NCBI GenBank assembly: GCA_005765155.1
Contig: VCCP01000002.1
Coordinates: 6,262,001-6,326,000, forward strand
Source: Zelopaecilomyces penicillatus
Taxonomy: Eukaryota > Ascomycota > Sordariomycetes > Hypocreales > Pseudodiploosporaceae
DNA length: 64,000 nucleotides
Reading direction: 5' to 3'
Below, one piece after another: positions 10,931 to 20,359 of this stretch; the first letter of the stretch is position 1; each line of letters opens with the position of its first letter. The translations under genes and the position numbers were made by a program. The notes under the pieces are model-generated. The model had not been told where the DNA came from, ran no database searches, and saw only the letters and a program-made list of their open reading frames with translations.

Positions 10931-11740
10931 ATGGGACCAGCATCGAATTCGCTTGAGATACTTTCCATGGAGACTTCATCGAGGGACAACAGCTACTATC
11001 GGATCCGTGCTGGCGACAAAATAAAATACGTGACCGTGGCGCCTGGTACTCTAGACGCCGATGATCTCCTCATGCCTTTACGTTCTCTTCCGCCCTTGCC
11101 CTACAGCGATAATGAATGGAACGTCGCCAGTGTATCCCGCAGTAGGGAGGACAATACGTTTGAAACTGTACTTGAGTCTCGCCTACTGCGTGGGGTGGAA
11201 CAGACTTGGCACCCACGAATGGTTGACTGCTTATCGCTGGAACAAGTTGGGCGGTTGACGATGAATGCGACGTCAGAGTGTGTCCTCAAGGACCAACTGG
11301 AACCTCGTCCAACTGTGATCGCCAAGATTGCGCGCTTTGAATGGGAAATTCCACATATAGAGCGTGAGACTCATACATACCGCCGACTTCACCAAACAGA
11401 TCTTGTGCCTCAATTTCTAGGTCATATCCATGAAGAAGGGCGTGTTATCGGCTTCTTATTGGAGAAAACTGACTGATCTTTTGCACTCATCGAGCATCTT
11501 TTCCAATGTGAGGAGGCTCTAAGCCACCTTTATCGTACAGGACTACTCCACGGGGGTGTCAATCGGAACAATTTTGTCATTGGCGATGGCTGGGTAAAGC
11601 TGATTGACTTTGAAAATAGCCAAGAAACACAAGACAAGAGTTTGATGACTGCTGAGATATTGTCTCTTGGCTCTGAATTACGAGATGAGAGTGGACGCGG
11701 TGCAGGGTTTCTTACAGAGGATGAGGAGATGGATTTATAA
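10931..11740 (+). pseudogene. Kinase-fold (APH/'alpha-galactosidase A'-type) pseudogene
   Basis: A single frame from ATG 10931 to TAA 11738-11740 (270 codons) is interrupted by one TGA at 11474-11476. Before the stop: TVIAKIARFEWEIPHIERETHTYRRLH (the Lys-containing N-lobe) and RVIGFLLEK (hinge). After the stop the same frame continues with LSHLYRTGLLHGGVNRNNFVIG and GWVKLIDFENS. These match the catalytic and metal-binding loops of fungal aminoglycoside-phosphotransferase-like proteins often mislabelled alpha-galactosidase A. The expected HGD catalytic aspartate is Gly (HGG, codon 209), so the copy has lost an active-site residue as well as gaining a stop. Linker sequence around the stop also seems shortened. 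A readthrough or pseudokinase role is possible but less likely. Confidence 0.75.
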
Positions 11741-12034
11741 ATTATCACCAGCATTCCACATGAATGTTGTGCGGGGGTCAAATGTAGTAATACATGAGCA
11801 AGAATGCTTCACAATGGAATGTTTGATTCAAGATGCATAATAATTTGTAGTATTGCTGCCAGATTGTCTATTAGGTGGCCCAAGATCAGATCATCTTGAG
11901 TGTATGTTTGGATCCCTACAATCACCGCCTTCGTGAATGTCTATTTCTGAACTCTGAATACCACAGCAGCAAAACAGAAGTCTTAAATAAGTGCATTCCA
12001 TTACTCTTGACATAAATTGGCTTCCTACCCTCCC

Positions 12035-12091
12035 TCAAATGCAGCTTCACGTGCCAAGTTAGTCGATCATAGTACTTGTACAAATTTGTGT

Positions 12092-12128
<37 letters not shown>

Positions 12129-12456
12129 GCAAAAAACACCGCATGAGGATAACTTCAACTTACTGGCAGTATTTCTTGCAGATATCTGATTCGCTCTGAA
12201 ATTTGTGATTGCTATCGCAGTGTGATTTCAAATTGGGATAATTACACTGGGGCCCGAGTGCCTTCTTGCATTCCCAATAACGATTGGCCATGACGCCGAC
12301 GAGGGCGGCGAAGATGATAGTGATAGAGGCCTAAACAATTATTGAATAGAATGCGTGAGTAATTATATGAATAAAGAAAGCCTTGTATTGAATCGTGCTG
12401 CTGCGGCCGCTGGATTCCACAATGGGCTGGGTGTAAAAATGGCTACTGACCTTCAT
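12035..12456 (-). CDS. Small cysteine-rich secreted peptide, array member 3
   Basis: 60-aa predicted secreted peptide in three exons: 12456-12451 (only ATG AAG), 12330-12164 and 12044-12035. Intron 1 (12450-12331) has GTCAGT...TTAG; intron 2 (12163-12045) has GTAAGT, a GACTAAC branch site and GAAG acceptor. The N-terminus MKASITIIFAALVGVMA is a typical short signal peptide. The mature part has six cysteines, C-x7-C-x8-C-x12-C-x3-C-x-C, ending in HCI-stop. The last three codons come from the tiny exon 3. The start has good context (CGAAAATGA). Intron 2 contains a (CA)n(TA)n microsatellite at 12093-12128. It shares promoter motifs and the last exon with member 4. No known family is recognised. 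Confidence 0.75.
12093..12128. repeat. (CA)n(TA)n microsatellite in intron 2 of peptide member 3
   Basis: Seven CA units followed by about eleven TA units, within a 119-nt intron. The matching intron of member 4 is 69 nt and lacks it, so repeat growth explains most of the length difference. Confidence 0.9.
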
Positions 12457-12650
12457 TTTCGTTTTTCAATGTCTGTAAAGTGCTGAGAATAAGGTGTGAA
12501 TGAGAACAACAGCTTCTTTTGAGCGGCGATAGATGGTGAAATATAACCTGGAGTGAATATGATGATGGTAGAGAATTGTGGTGAGTGAGAAGAAGCCCCA
12601 AACAATGTAGCAGCTGGATGTGACTTTATATTCCCACATCAAGTGCTCAG
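12457..12650 (-). promoter_or_regulatory. Promoter/5' leader of peptide member 3
   Basis: On the minus strand a TATAAA box lies at 12630-12625. The block at 12585-12601 (gtgagaagaagccccaa on +) is identical to 13774-13790 upstream of member 4. The spacing TATA, then block, then ATG is alike in both genes, suggesting that block is near the transcription start. Read by eye, not tested. Confidence 0.6.
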
Positions 12651-13239
12651 TTACATTCAAAACGGAGAACGATCTCTTCTACAGCCTATCCTAGCCAAGC
12701 CGTTAAAAGAAACTGCATCTTTTTTCTTTTCGACCCTGAATGTCAGATTGCCTGAGACATCGATGCATTTTCAGGCATCATTCAGCGACGATGGACGTGC
12801 TTTCGGGGTTTCCGAGTGTACAGCACGTTTTTCTGCATTTTTTTCAATTAATAAATCCCGAATATAGCAGGTGTCTCATCTTTGTCAGATTGAATGCAGT
12901 CATAATGGTAATCTTCAGTTAGACAACGAGTTTGAAGGGGTTCTACAGCCAGTAGTCGATGAGATTATACATACATCCAGCTGACAGCCGGTTTTGGACA
13001 TCTTAACCATTATGAACTTGAATATATTCATCTAGAGATGGAAGCAAGAGAGACGAGAATACATATGTTGCAGCTATATCTACATATTTACTATTACTCG
13101 CTTTTTAATCCTGCAAACCTAACTTGATCTGCTAGTCTACCACATCCTGGCAATCGCAAGCTCATGGGGATGACTTAATAGTTGCCCCCAACGTTACACT
13201 GCTTTTGAATATAGCATTTCCCTTCCTATAAAATATCCA
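12651..13239. other. Intergenic between peptide members 3 and 4
   Basis: AT-rich spacer with no recognisable gene or fifth copy of the peptide gene on either strand. Confidence 0.5.
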
Positions 13240-13644
13240 TCAAATGCAGCTTTCACACGTCGAGTTAGTCAATCACAGTGAAAAAGAAAAAGCCTACACA
13301 GCAAAAATGGCAACTTACTGGCATTCCGCCCTACAGCCTTTCAATTTTGACTGAAAGTTGCGATTGCCATCGCAGTATGACTCCGAGGACCGGAAAGTAC
13401 AGGTCGACATGTATCGTTTCGGGCATGTATAATCATATTGCGGAGCAGCCATGGCGCCGACGAGGCTGGCCAAAATGAGAGTAAGAGAGGCCTAAAATCA
13501 ATGTTAATGACAATAGATGGGCGTCAGGGTCAGGTCAAATGAAGGATTTTTGTCATGTCATGGAGGTGAATCGTGCTTTCAAGTGCTGGATTTGCGAGGC
13601 AGAACAGGCTTTGGGTGTGAGTAAGACTACCGACTGACCTTCAT
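13240..13644 (-). CDS. Small cysteine-rich secreted peptide, array member 4
   Basis: 62-aa predicted secreted peptide, three exons: 13644-13639 (ATG AAG), 13491-13319 and 13249-13240. Intron 1 is 13638-13492 (GTCAGT...TTAG) and intron 2 is 13318-13250 (GTAAGT, TGACTAAC branch site, AAAG acceptor). Signal peptide MKASLTLILASLVGAMA; mature part begins APQYDYTC. Cysteine spacing is identical to members 1 and 3 (C-x7-C-x8-C-x12-C-x3-C-x-C), ending HCI-stop from the tiny last exon. The exon-3 bases are the same as in member 3. An alternative acceptor 14 nt further on (TTATAG) would replace the HCI end by a longer tail, but only the first acceptor gives the same CxC ending in all four genes. Confidence 0.75.
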
Positions 13645-13840
13645 TTTACCCGTGCAAAGCGATAAAAGAACTAAGAGTATGATAGGAGGACAACAGCTTT
13701 TTTTTTTAAAAAAAAAAAACAAGCGATTGATGTGAAATGTAGTAATAGTAGAAAGTAAAATAAAATTAAAAGGGTGAGAAGAAGCCCCAAGTAATGCAGC
13801 GCCTAGACGGGATTTATATTCCAAAAAGAAAGGTTAAATT
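13645..13840 (-). promoter_or_regulatory. Promoter/5' leader of peptide member 4
   Basis: TATAAA box at 13818-13813 on the minus strand. The 17-bp block at 13774-13790 is identical to that of member 3, and other short blocks (acaacagctt; tttatattcc) are shared in the same order. A T10/A12 run lies at about 13699-13720 in the leader. Confidence 0.6.
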
Positions 13841-14425
13841 ACACTCAAAAGACGGCTGATGATTCTGTAGTGTATCAACTCATGTCAAGTCTAGAAGGGA
13901 TATTATTTATCTCTGCAGGCGGAACATGAATTTCGATACCCTTGAATATACGATTGTCCAAGACATGCATCCATCATCAGGTATCAATCACCTACTTGTA
14001 ACAATCGCGTTTCGGCGTTTCCGATTCCATAGGTATGTATTTCTTACATCTTTTTTTCGTTTTAGTATCAAAGCCCGAAAGCAATGTCTCATATTTCTGC
14101 GAATTCCCATCTTAATCTCACGGTGGGGTCATATTTCAACGACACTGGTTTTACATGCAGCAACACGACTTGTCAACACCGCTCTCAGGTTTTTTATTGA
14201 AGTGAAATGTGTGTTTGTTGATGGAGAGATTTATGTTACTGCCATCTATTAGACAAGATAGTCTGATGATGCTGTTGTCGTCAAGTGTTAGTTAAATGTC
14301 TTTGTAATGCAGCCTTGATGCGGAGTTAAGCCCCTCCCTCCCATCTCGTTGGCCTTCCATCCTTCTCACCAGAAATCTAGATCCGCCTCTCCACATCACA
14401 CACATTTCCATCCAATTACTTTATC
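13841..14425. other. Intergenic before the hydrolase gene
   Basis: Mostly AT-rich up to about 14320, then a C/T-rich leader before the hydrolase start. No gene is recognised. Confidence 0.5.
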
Positions 14426-15655
14426 ATGGCGGCCTCTCCAGACATCACAAATGACCCACGTTTCAACCAAATCTTTGAGTATAAAGATGGCACCCACCCA
14501 TTCAAAATCAGCTACGCCGACTACGGCTATCGCAACGAAGCCCATCCCGAAGAAGAACATGTCTTACTCTTCTTTTGCCCTCTGATGGGCTCGCGTTTCC
14601 TCCACATCGCCAAAGATGACGTCGCAAAGAAACACAAAGTTCGCATCATCAACCCAGACCGTCCGGGTTTTGGTGGCAGTGATGCGATTGACATAAAACA
14701 AAGAATGAGCATCTGGCTAGGTATGCTTCTCCCGTAATATATTTATACAAGATTGACACACCCGTCATCCTTGAGCACTTCTCATCATAATGTACGTCAA
14801 TGAACTGATCATGACCATAAATCAGAGGTTATTCCAGCGCTGCTGAAACATCTAAAGATCCCCCATGTATCTTTAGCTTCACACAGCGGCGGCACAGTCT
14901 ACGCTCTCGATATGCTGCTGCATCACCCAGAGATTCTTGATCCAGCAAGGCCATATCTTGCAATCGGAGCTCCTTGGATTCTGCCTAGCCATACAGGATC
15001 AGTATCGTTATCTATGGCTCAGTACCTCCCTGTCGCCATGATTAACCATACCGACAAGCTAGCAAAATTCGTCAACAATCATATTGCCCCACTGATTGGC
15101 GCCTCTGTTGGTACCAGCATGGCTTTCGTAGCCAAGCTCGTACCTTCATCCTCTGACACCAAGGACGATGAGGCAAACGTCGACGAAGCTGCCAATCTCG
15201 AGGACGCGCTATGGCCGAGAATCATGGAGCGCTTATACGCCGAAGACGTACAAGGCCTCTCCTCCGATGCAGCGCTGTTCCTTCACAAAGTCGACGATGC
15301 TGCTGGATGGGGAACATGGGGGGACTACGATACACTGGCCCCGCGACTGGCCGAGGCTTTACGTGGCGCAGGGAGAAGACTCACAGTCGACGTCTTCTAC
15401 GCCGAGACCGACTTCATGATTGGCGCTGGCGAAGGATCCAAGGGCCCGTTGTGGTTTAATCAGTGCTGGGACCAGCAGCAAACCGTAGACGTGGTTGAGT
15501 ATCGTAAATCGACGGTCAAAGGCGCTGACCACGACCGGATATGGAGCTTGCGATGCGGCGCGATGAAGAAGGTATTTGAGACAATGGGTCAGCGTCAGCC
15601 TGATGGGGTGTCTCAAACTCCGTCTCCGACTCTGAATCCCATCTCCAACGGGTAG
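14426..15655 (+). CDS. Alpha/beta-hydrolase fold protein
   Basis: Predicted soluble serine hydrolase of 374 aa in two exons, 14426-14720 and 14826-15655 (intron GTATGC...TCAG, phase 1). The oxyanion-side strand is HVLLFFCPLMGSRFLH. INPDRPGFGGSD is the usual strand-4 region, SLASHSGGTV is the nucleophile elbow with Ser119 (SxSxG in place of GxSxG), and AETDFMIGAGEG and GADHDRIW are likely to carry the acid and the catalytic His. No signal peptide is visible. A cap-like segment with an acidic stretch (SSSDTKDDEANVDEAAN) lies at about residues 205-220. Substrate unknown. The start at 14426 has context ATCATGGCGGCC, good for a fungus. Confidence 0.88.
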
Positions 15656-16538
15656 AAATCTAATATGCTGTAATGTATGGCTAAGCAAACAATATGGGCC
15701 GTGTAGATGCTGATGTACGGTTGCAAGCATGAAAACCCGTTCTGCGTAAGCTATTGCGTATACATAAGTCATGCTGTGCGCATCCAACGCTCTGTGAAGG
15801 TGACAAAGGTTAGCAGTATAGGCTCACTATATATTCTGTCTCCCTTGATACTATACCAATGTCCGACATCAGGCATTATCAAGCTTTGTGTTTTCGCCAG
15901 CACATGTAACAAGCAAGCATTGGCACACAGATGAAAAGGTTCCTTGTGAGCAGTTCGGCAAAAAGCGATTCAACGTTGAATTCCCTGGGTATAATAGATA
16001 ACCGGCTAAGCTAATCCGAAGCAAACAAATTATAAAACTATACATGCGTGCGCATCGTTGATCCTTGCCCAGAAGGCACAATAAGCGAGACAACTGGCCT
16101 AACGAGTAGCACTTCAAGATATGTAAATAAATAAAGGAAACCCCCAAACTCCATTAGACCGGACTGTGGTTCATGGGCTGCAATGTTATGTAAACACCAT
16201 CAACTAGACCCGTGGTTTGTTGAAGCAGCCAGTTCATTAAGCTAATGCGTTCGGCATCAGATTTCCTGCCCTGTGGGTACTGCAACCACCAATTTGATGC
16301 GAGACAGGCTGCGAAGCCATTTTCTTTGAATTGAGAGGTGAGGTTCTGGACTTCTTCAAGCAATTCTTATTCTCATTTCTGCGTTTCGTTATTATAACCT
16401 CGATCTGGGCCTCTAACGTGTGTTATACAAGCACATAAAGAGCGCAAATCTAGACAAGGTCATGTATTAGCAAATCAATTTTCCATCATGGTTCCGTCAT
16501 CATTATTTCGAGAGAAAAAAAGGAATGGTGTATAAATC
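15656..16538. other. Intergenic between convergent genes (hydrolase and acyltransferase)
   Basis: 3' flanks of two convergent genes. A minus-strand open frame at 16363-16154 has no recognised domain. No RNA gene is seen. Confidence 0.5.
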
Positions 16539-18497
16539 TCAGAAAACAAAGGCACATACCACACTGAGGCCCAAGATCATCGAGCACCAGAAACACACAT
16601 TGTTGAGTGTCTTACGGCCGCGGACCCATGGCGTGCGCTGCAGCATCACAATAGGAAGCTGCATCATCTGGCAAAAGAACCCGTACCCGCGCAGCTTCTT
16701 GGTGATACACGCCATGACAATCTCATGTCCGACAGCAGAGATGAGAAACGTAATGACGGTAGCGCCATGCTTGCCAGTGTGTGGCCTGCTGGCACTGTAG
16801 ACATGTCGTCGCAGGAACGAGTATACAGGAACGTTCCACTCGCGCGAAAACTCCATCCAGTCTGTCGAGTTCCACCAGTCCGAGTAGAAGTGGCGATCAG
16901 CAAAACAAGTGATTTCGGCAAACGCACCCAGCACGTATTCGAAGATGACGAGGAAGACAAGCAAAAAGGTGAGCATGAATGGAAACAGCAGCCAAGAAAT
17001 AGTCTCGGCGAGCACGAGAAGCGACTCAAACGCTATCGAGGCTGCCGTGTCGCTGCTTGCTGTGCCGATCGCAGCAAGCCGGAGCGAAGCATCGTCGAGG
17101 ACGGGCAGAATAAATTCCTCAGATACAATTGTCAGAAGGAAGATGCAGCCAAACGTGGCGATAATCTTGGAGATGAGCGATGTCCAGTTGACGGCTGGGC
17201 TTCGAGGGTATTCAATCTCGTAGCACAATGTCGGGCAGAGAAGATAGTCAAAGTAGTTAGACCATGTGAGGTTTGCAGGGTATGTAACATTGCCCATAGG
17301 ACTAGTGAGCTCGCGAGCGAGGTCCTCGCGCAGTGTATCAATCTCATCGCCACTGCTGTTGTTCTGGTCCTTGTCGCCCAATATTTGATCATTGACGTTG
17401 AGGTTACCATTGACATTGATATTGCCGTTGCCGTTCACATGCAGGTCGAGGTCCACGCCGTTTTCAATCTCAATCTTGTCAATAACCGTTTCCTTCTTGC
17501 TGTTCTGCTTCTTTCGCGCCTTCTTTTTCTTCTTCTTTTCACCTTCGGTGTCCGCAGCGTTGCCGCCTTTACGAGGATCAGCACTGGGATAGAGGTAGAC
17601 TGGGCGACGATCGGCAGCAGAAGGGTGTGGGTTGTCCAGCCCACGCAGGCGCTTCTCCGTCTCAGAGAGATGGCCGTTGTAGAAGGCGTACGAGTGCATC
17701 TTCATCAGCAGCACCATTGTGTGCAGCAAAAGGTAGACCTGAGCTGTCCATGTCCACTCTAGCAAGAACGGTATCGCGATCCATAAAGACAACCATGCGA
17801 CCTGATAGATGCTTTGCGCCGCCATGCCTCCCTTGCCCCAACTCCAGGCCGACCCCGGGCCGCTCCTACGCACAAAACGGTGCAGCGGCAGGCTGATGCC
17901 CGTGCTGGCGACCATTGTGAAATCAGCTATCGCCAAGTGCCACAGCTTATCTGTGAAGAGACTCCATATCTGGACGCGCATGGGGTGGCCTGTATCCTTC
18001 CAGTTGCGCAGCATTGTGGTGATGCCCATGATAGCCAGGCCAATCCAGAAGAGATTGAAGAAACCATGGAAGTCACTGTAGTCACTATCTGGGTCGAAGT
18101 GAGAAAGACGCGAGGCAAACTCGATGGTCGGGAAGATGCGCCGGCGCTGCTCGGCGCGAGCCTGCTTGCGCGCGGAGGAGAGGGACTTGGTCGAAGGAGG
18201 GGCATTGTCGGGGACAGGAGTCGAGCGGCCACTGAATACGAAGAGCAACTGTTAGTATCGAGGTGGTCTTTTGGGATGGAATTGTGAGCGTGTTGGGGCA
18301 ACAACAGATGTGACATACCTCGTCATTCCACTTCCTCCGCCGCTATCCGGCAATGTCAAACGGTGGACGTCTACATCAAGGGATGACGAGGACACCTGAT
18401 TTAGCTGCGAATGTACTGGCTTTCGCGGGCGCGGGCGCAGGACATGATCATGGAAGTCATGGCCGTTGGCCAAGACCTCAGCGGCGGTCGAGCTCAT
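16539..18497 (-). CDS. are2: Sterol/diacylglycerol O-acyltransferase (MBOAT, ARE-type)
   Basis: ER membrane acyltransferase that makes steryl esters or triacylglycerol for lipid droplets. Two exons, 18497-18319 and 18231-16539 (intron GTATGT...TCAG), 623 aa. Motifs: many hydrophobic segments, FYSDWWNS (about residue 507-514; the FYxDWWN acyl-CoA site of the ACAT/DGAT1 family) and the catalytic His in SAVGHEIVMA (His561). Family-like blocks MHSYAFYNGHL, NYFDYLLCPTLCYE and SEEFILPVL are present. A charged, low-complexity insertion at about residues 286-353 carries a poly-Lys run and an Asn-Gly/Asn-Val repeat and separates the N-terminal membrane part from the catalytic part. ARE2-like sterol acyltransferase is favoured, but DGAT1 activity cannot be excluded. 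Confidence 0.9.
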
Positions 18498-20359
18498 GCC
18501 ACCGGGTTATGAGGTGTGAAGTCCGTCGTTGAGAAGTCGAAATAGTGGTGGTTAATAGAGTCGCGGCAACAACAACTCCTGGCTGTCGAAATGGTGGCGT
18601 CTCTCAAAACCTTGCTAATTGGTGGCTGGACCCTTGTTCGTCTCGAGATAAGGTCAACTTTCTCTCTTCTATTCTCTCGTTTATGTTCTTGTATTGATTC
18701 GTTCCGAATTTGGTTGATTGGTCGAATCGCTTGGTCTCAGGTCTTATTCTCCCCAACAGCTTTTTCCTGTTGCCCTTTCAAGGGAGGGGTGCGGATTCAA
18801 CAAGGCGAGCTCTGAAAAGCGCCGAGGCAACCGATGTCACCCACCACCCCTTTCTCTATCTTCTCTCCTTCTTGATGTATGTCTCTTTCTCAATGAGAGA
18901 GATGATGCGCGTGCAGCACGTACTATCACCGGGATAGATTCCTATTGTTCCCAGAATGGGGTTCGAAAAAGAAGGAGGGATACGCGGAACGGAAAATGGG
19001 GTGAATGGGCAGAGTTGCCAAGAGTTTGATGTGTGGGTGCGTTATGGTAAAGCATGCATCGGCATCACTGCCAGGCCAAAAGGCAGAAGAATGTTGTGAG
19101 AGATGCGTGAGAGGTGTGTGAAGCGTGTCTGAGAAGATGCATCGACACAAGGCCAAATAAATTGAAAAAAGGAAGCGGCCTGGCATCTGCGTGATGGAGT
19201 GACTTCATACGTCACTGAGCGCAAACCTGCCTTGCCTTGCCATGCCGGGCAACTGACCCCAGCAGCAATAGAAGCGCCCCTCTCACTCGAGCTTCTGGAG
19301 CTCTCCCTACAGGCTCCACAGGCTATTACAGGCCCCATCACAGCCCACACTCAGCGCCCACCTAGTCACTGCAACGCGTCCTGACTTCCCAATTCACAGG
19401 CTGCCCACAGGCCGCCACAGGCTGCAGCTTTCCCCTGCACAGCACCCCCGGCGCATTGACGCCACGTGAAAAGAGGCAACCCCCGCAACCCCTGTAGCCT
19501 CCACTGAAGTCAGGCAACCGACGACTGGGACTTGGCAGCCCCTCTGACGCGCGCCAAGCCACCATCAAAATGGAGGGCCATCGCCGATACTGCCGGTGGA
19601 GAACAGAAAAGCATTGAAGCGATGATGTATACTTGCATCAATAACGTCTTAGTACCTGCTTAAAACAACTCGAAGTGATAAAACAAGTACATACGCGAGG
19701 TTTTGACAGCAGTCTACGTCGGATGCATCGGCCGCTAATATCCGTTTCATTCTATTCCCCAGTGTACTGTCGGCTCACACTCCCGACAACTGATTCGACA
19801 ACAAAGCAAAAAGAAAGAAAAACGACGTCTTTAGTTCGAGCAACTAGGAATCTAGTTAAACAGTCCGGCTAAGCCCACTTGGAAACTGCATCGCGATCTC
19901 CGCCATATCATAAGGCCCTCTACATGCATTGTACCTACCTAGCTACTCAGCTACGTAACGGGTCACCAGGGGTGATGACGTTATCTGGGGATGTCGGCAC
20001 AAGCGGCCACTGCAACGCCGACTTTAATACGCGTACTCAGGGAGAACTTAAAACATGCCTACCTAATAGATAGGTACTGACGGGTCATTCGGGACAGCGT
20101 CGCTTCTTTACCGGCATATATACCAGTCATTAAATGCCACAACAGCTAGTGTGAGGCAGGAGTTGTTCACAGTGTGTTTCTAGCTGGGAGCTTATAACCA
20201 GGGATTTACAACTTAGGATCATCAGTGGACCTGCAGTTGATAGTATATGTCATATAGAGTAGCGTATACCATTACACATAATTACAATGATGTCAAGCTA
20301 GATACCATAGTCCAGTTACAGACCACTATACCAGTAATTACTGGTAATTGCTAGAATTG
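18498..20359. other. Intergenic between acyltransferase and CHAT gene
   Basis: About 1.9 kb without a gene I can support. The first kilobase is the acyltransferase promoter. At 19300-19450 there is a degenerate run of cacagg-type units. From 20100 to 20390 the sequence becomes AT-rich, next to the CHAT stop codon. Confidence 0.5.

Noticed and set aside
11922..12158. Open frame of 78 codons overlapping peptide member 3
   Set aside because: It is mostly intron 2 of the peptide gene, including the (TA)n microsatellite, followed by 3' flank. The alternative acceptor that would use part of it loses the conserved CxC ending.
16154..16363. Minus-strand frame with NWWLQYP resembling chitinase strands
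   Set aside because: Similarity to GH18 is limited to a few aromatic residues; no DxxDxDxE motif or flanking exons were found.
16725..17762. 345-codon open frame antisense to the acyltransferase
   Set aside because: Antisense shadow of the MBOAT coding exon, without a recognisable domain.
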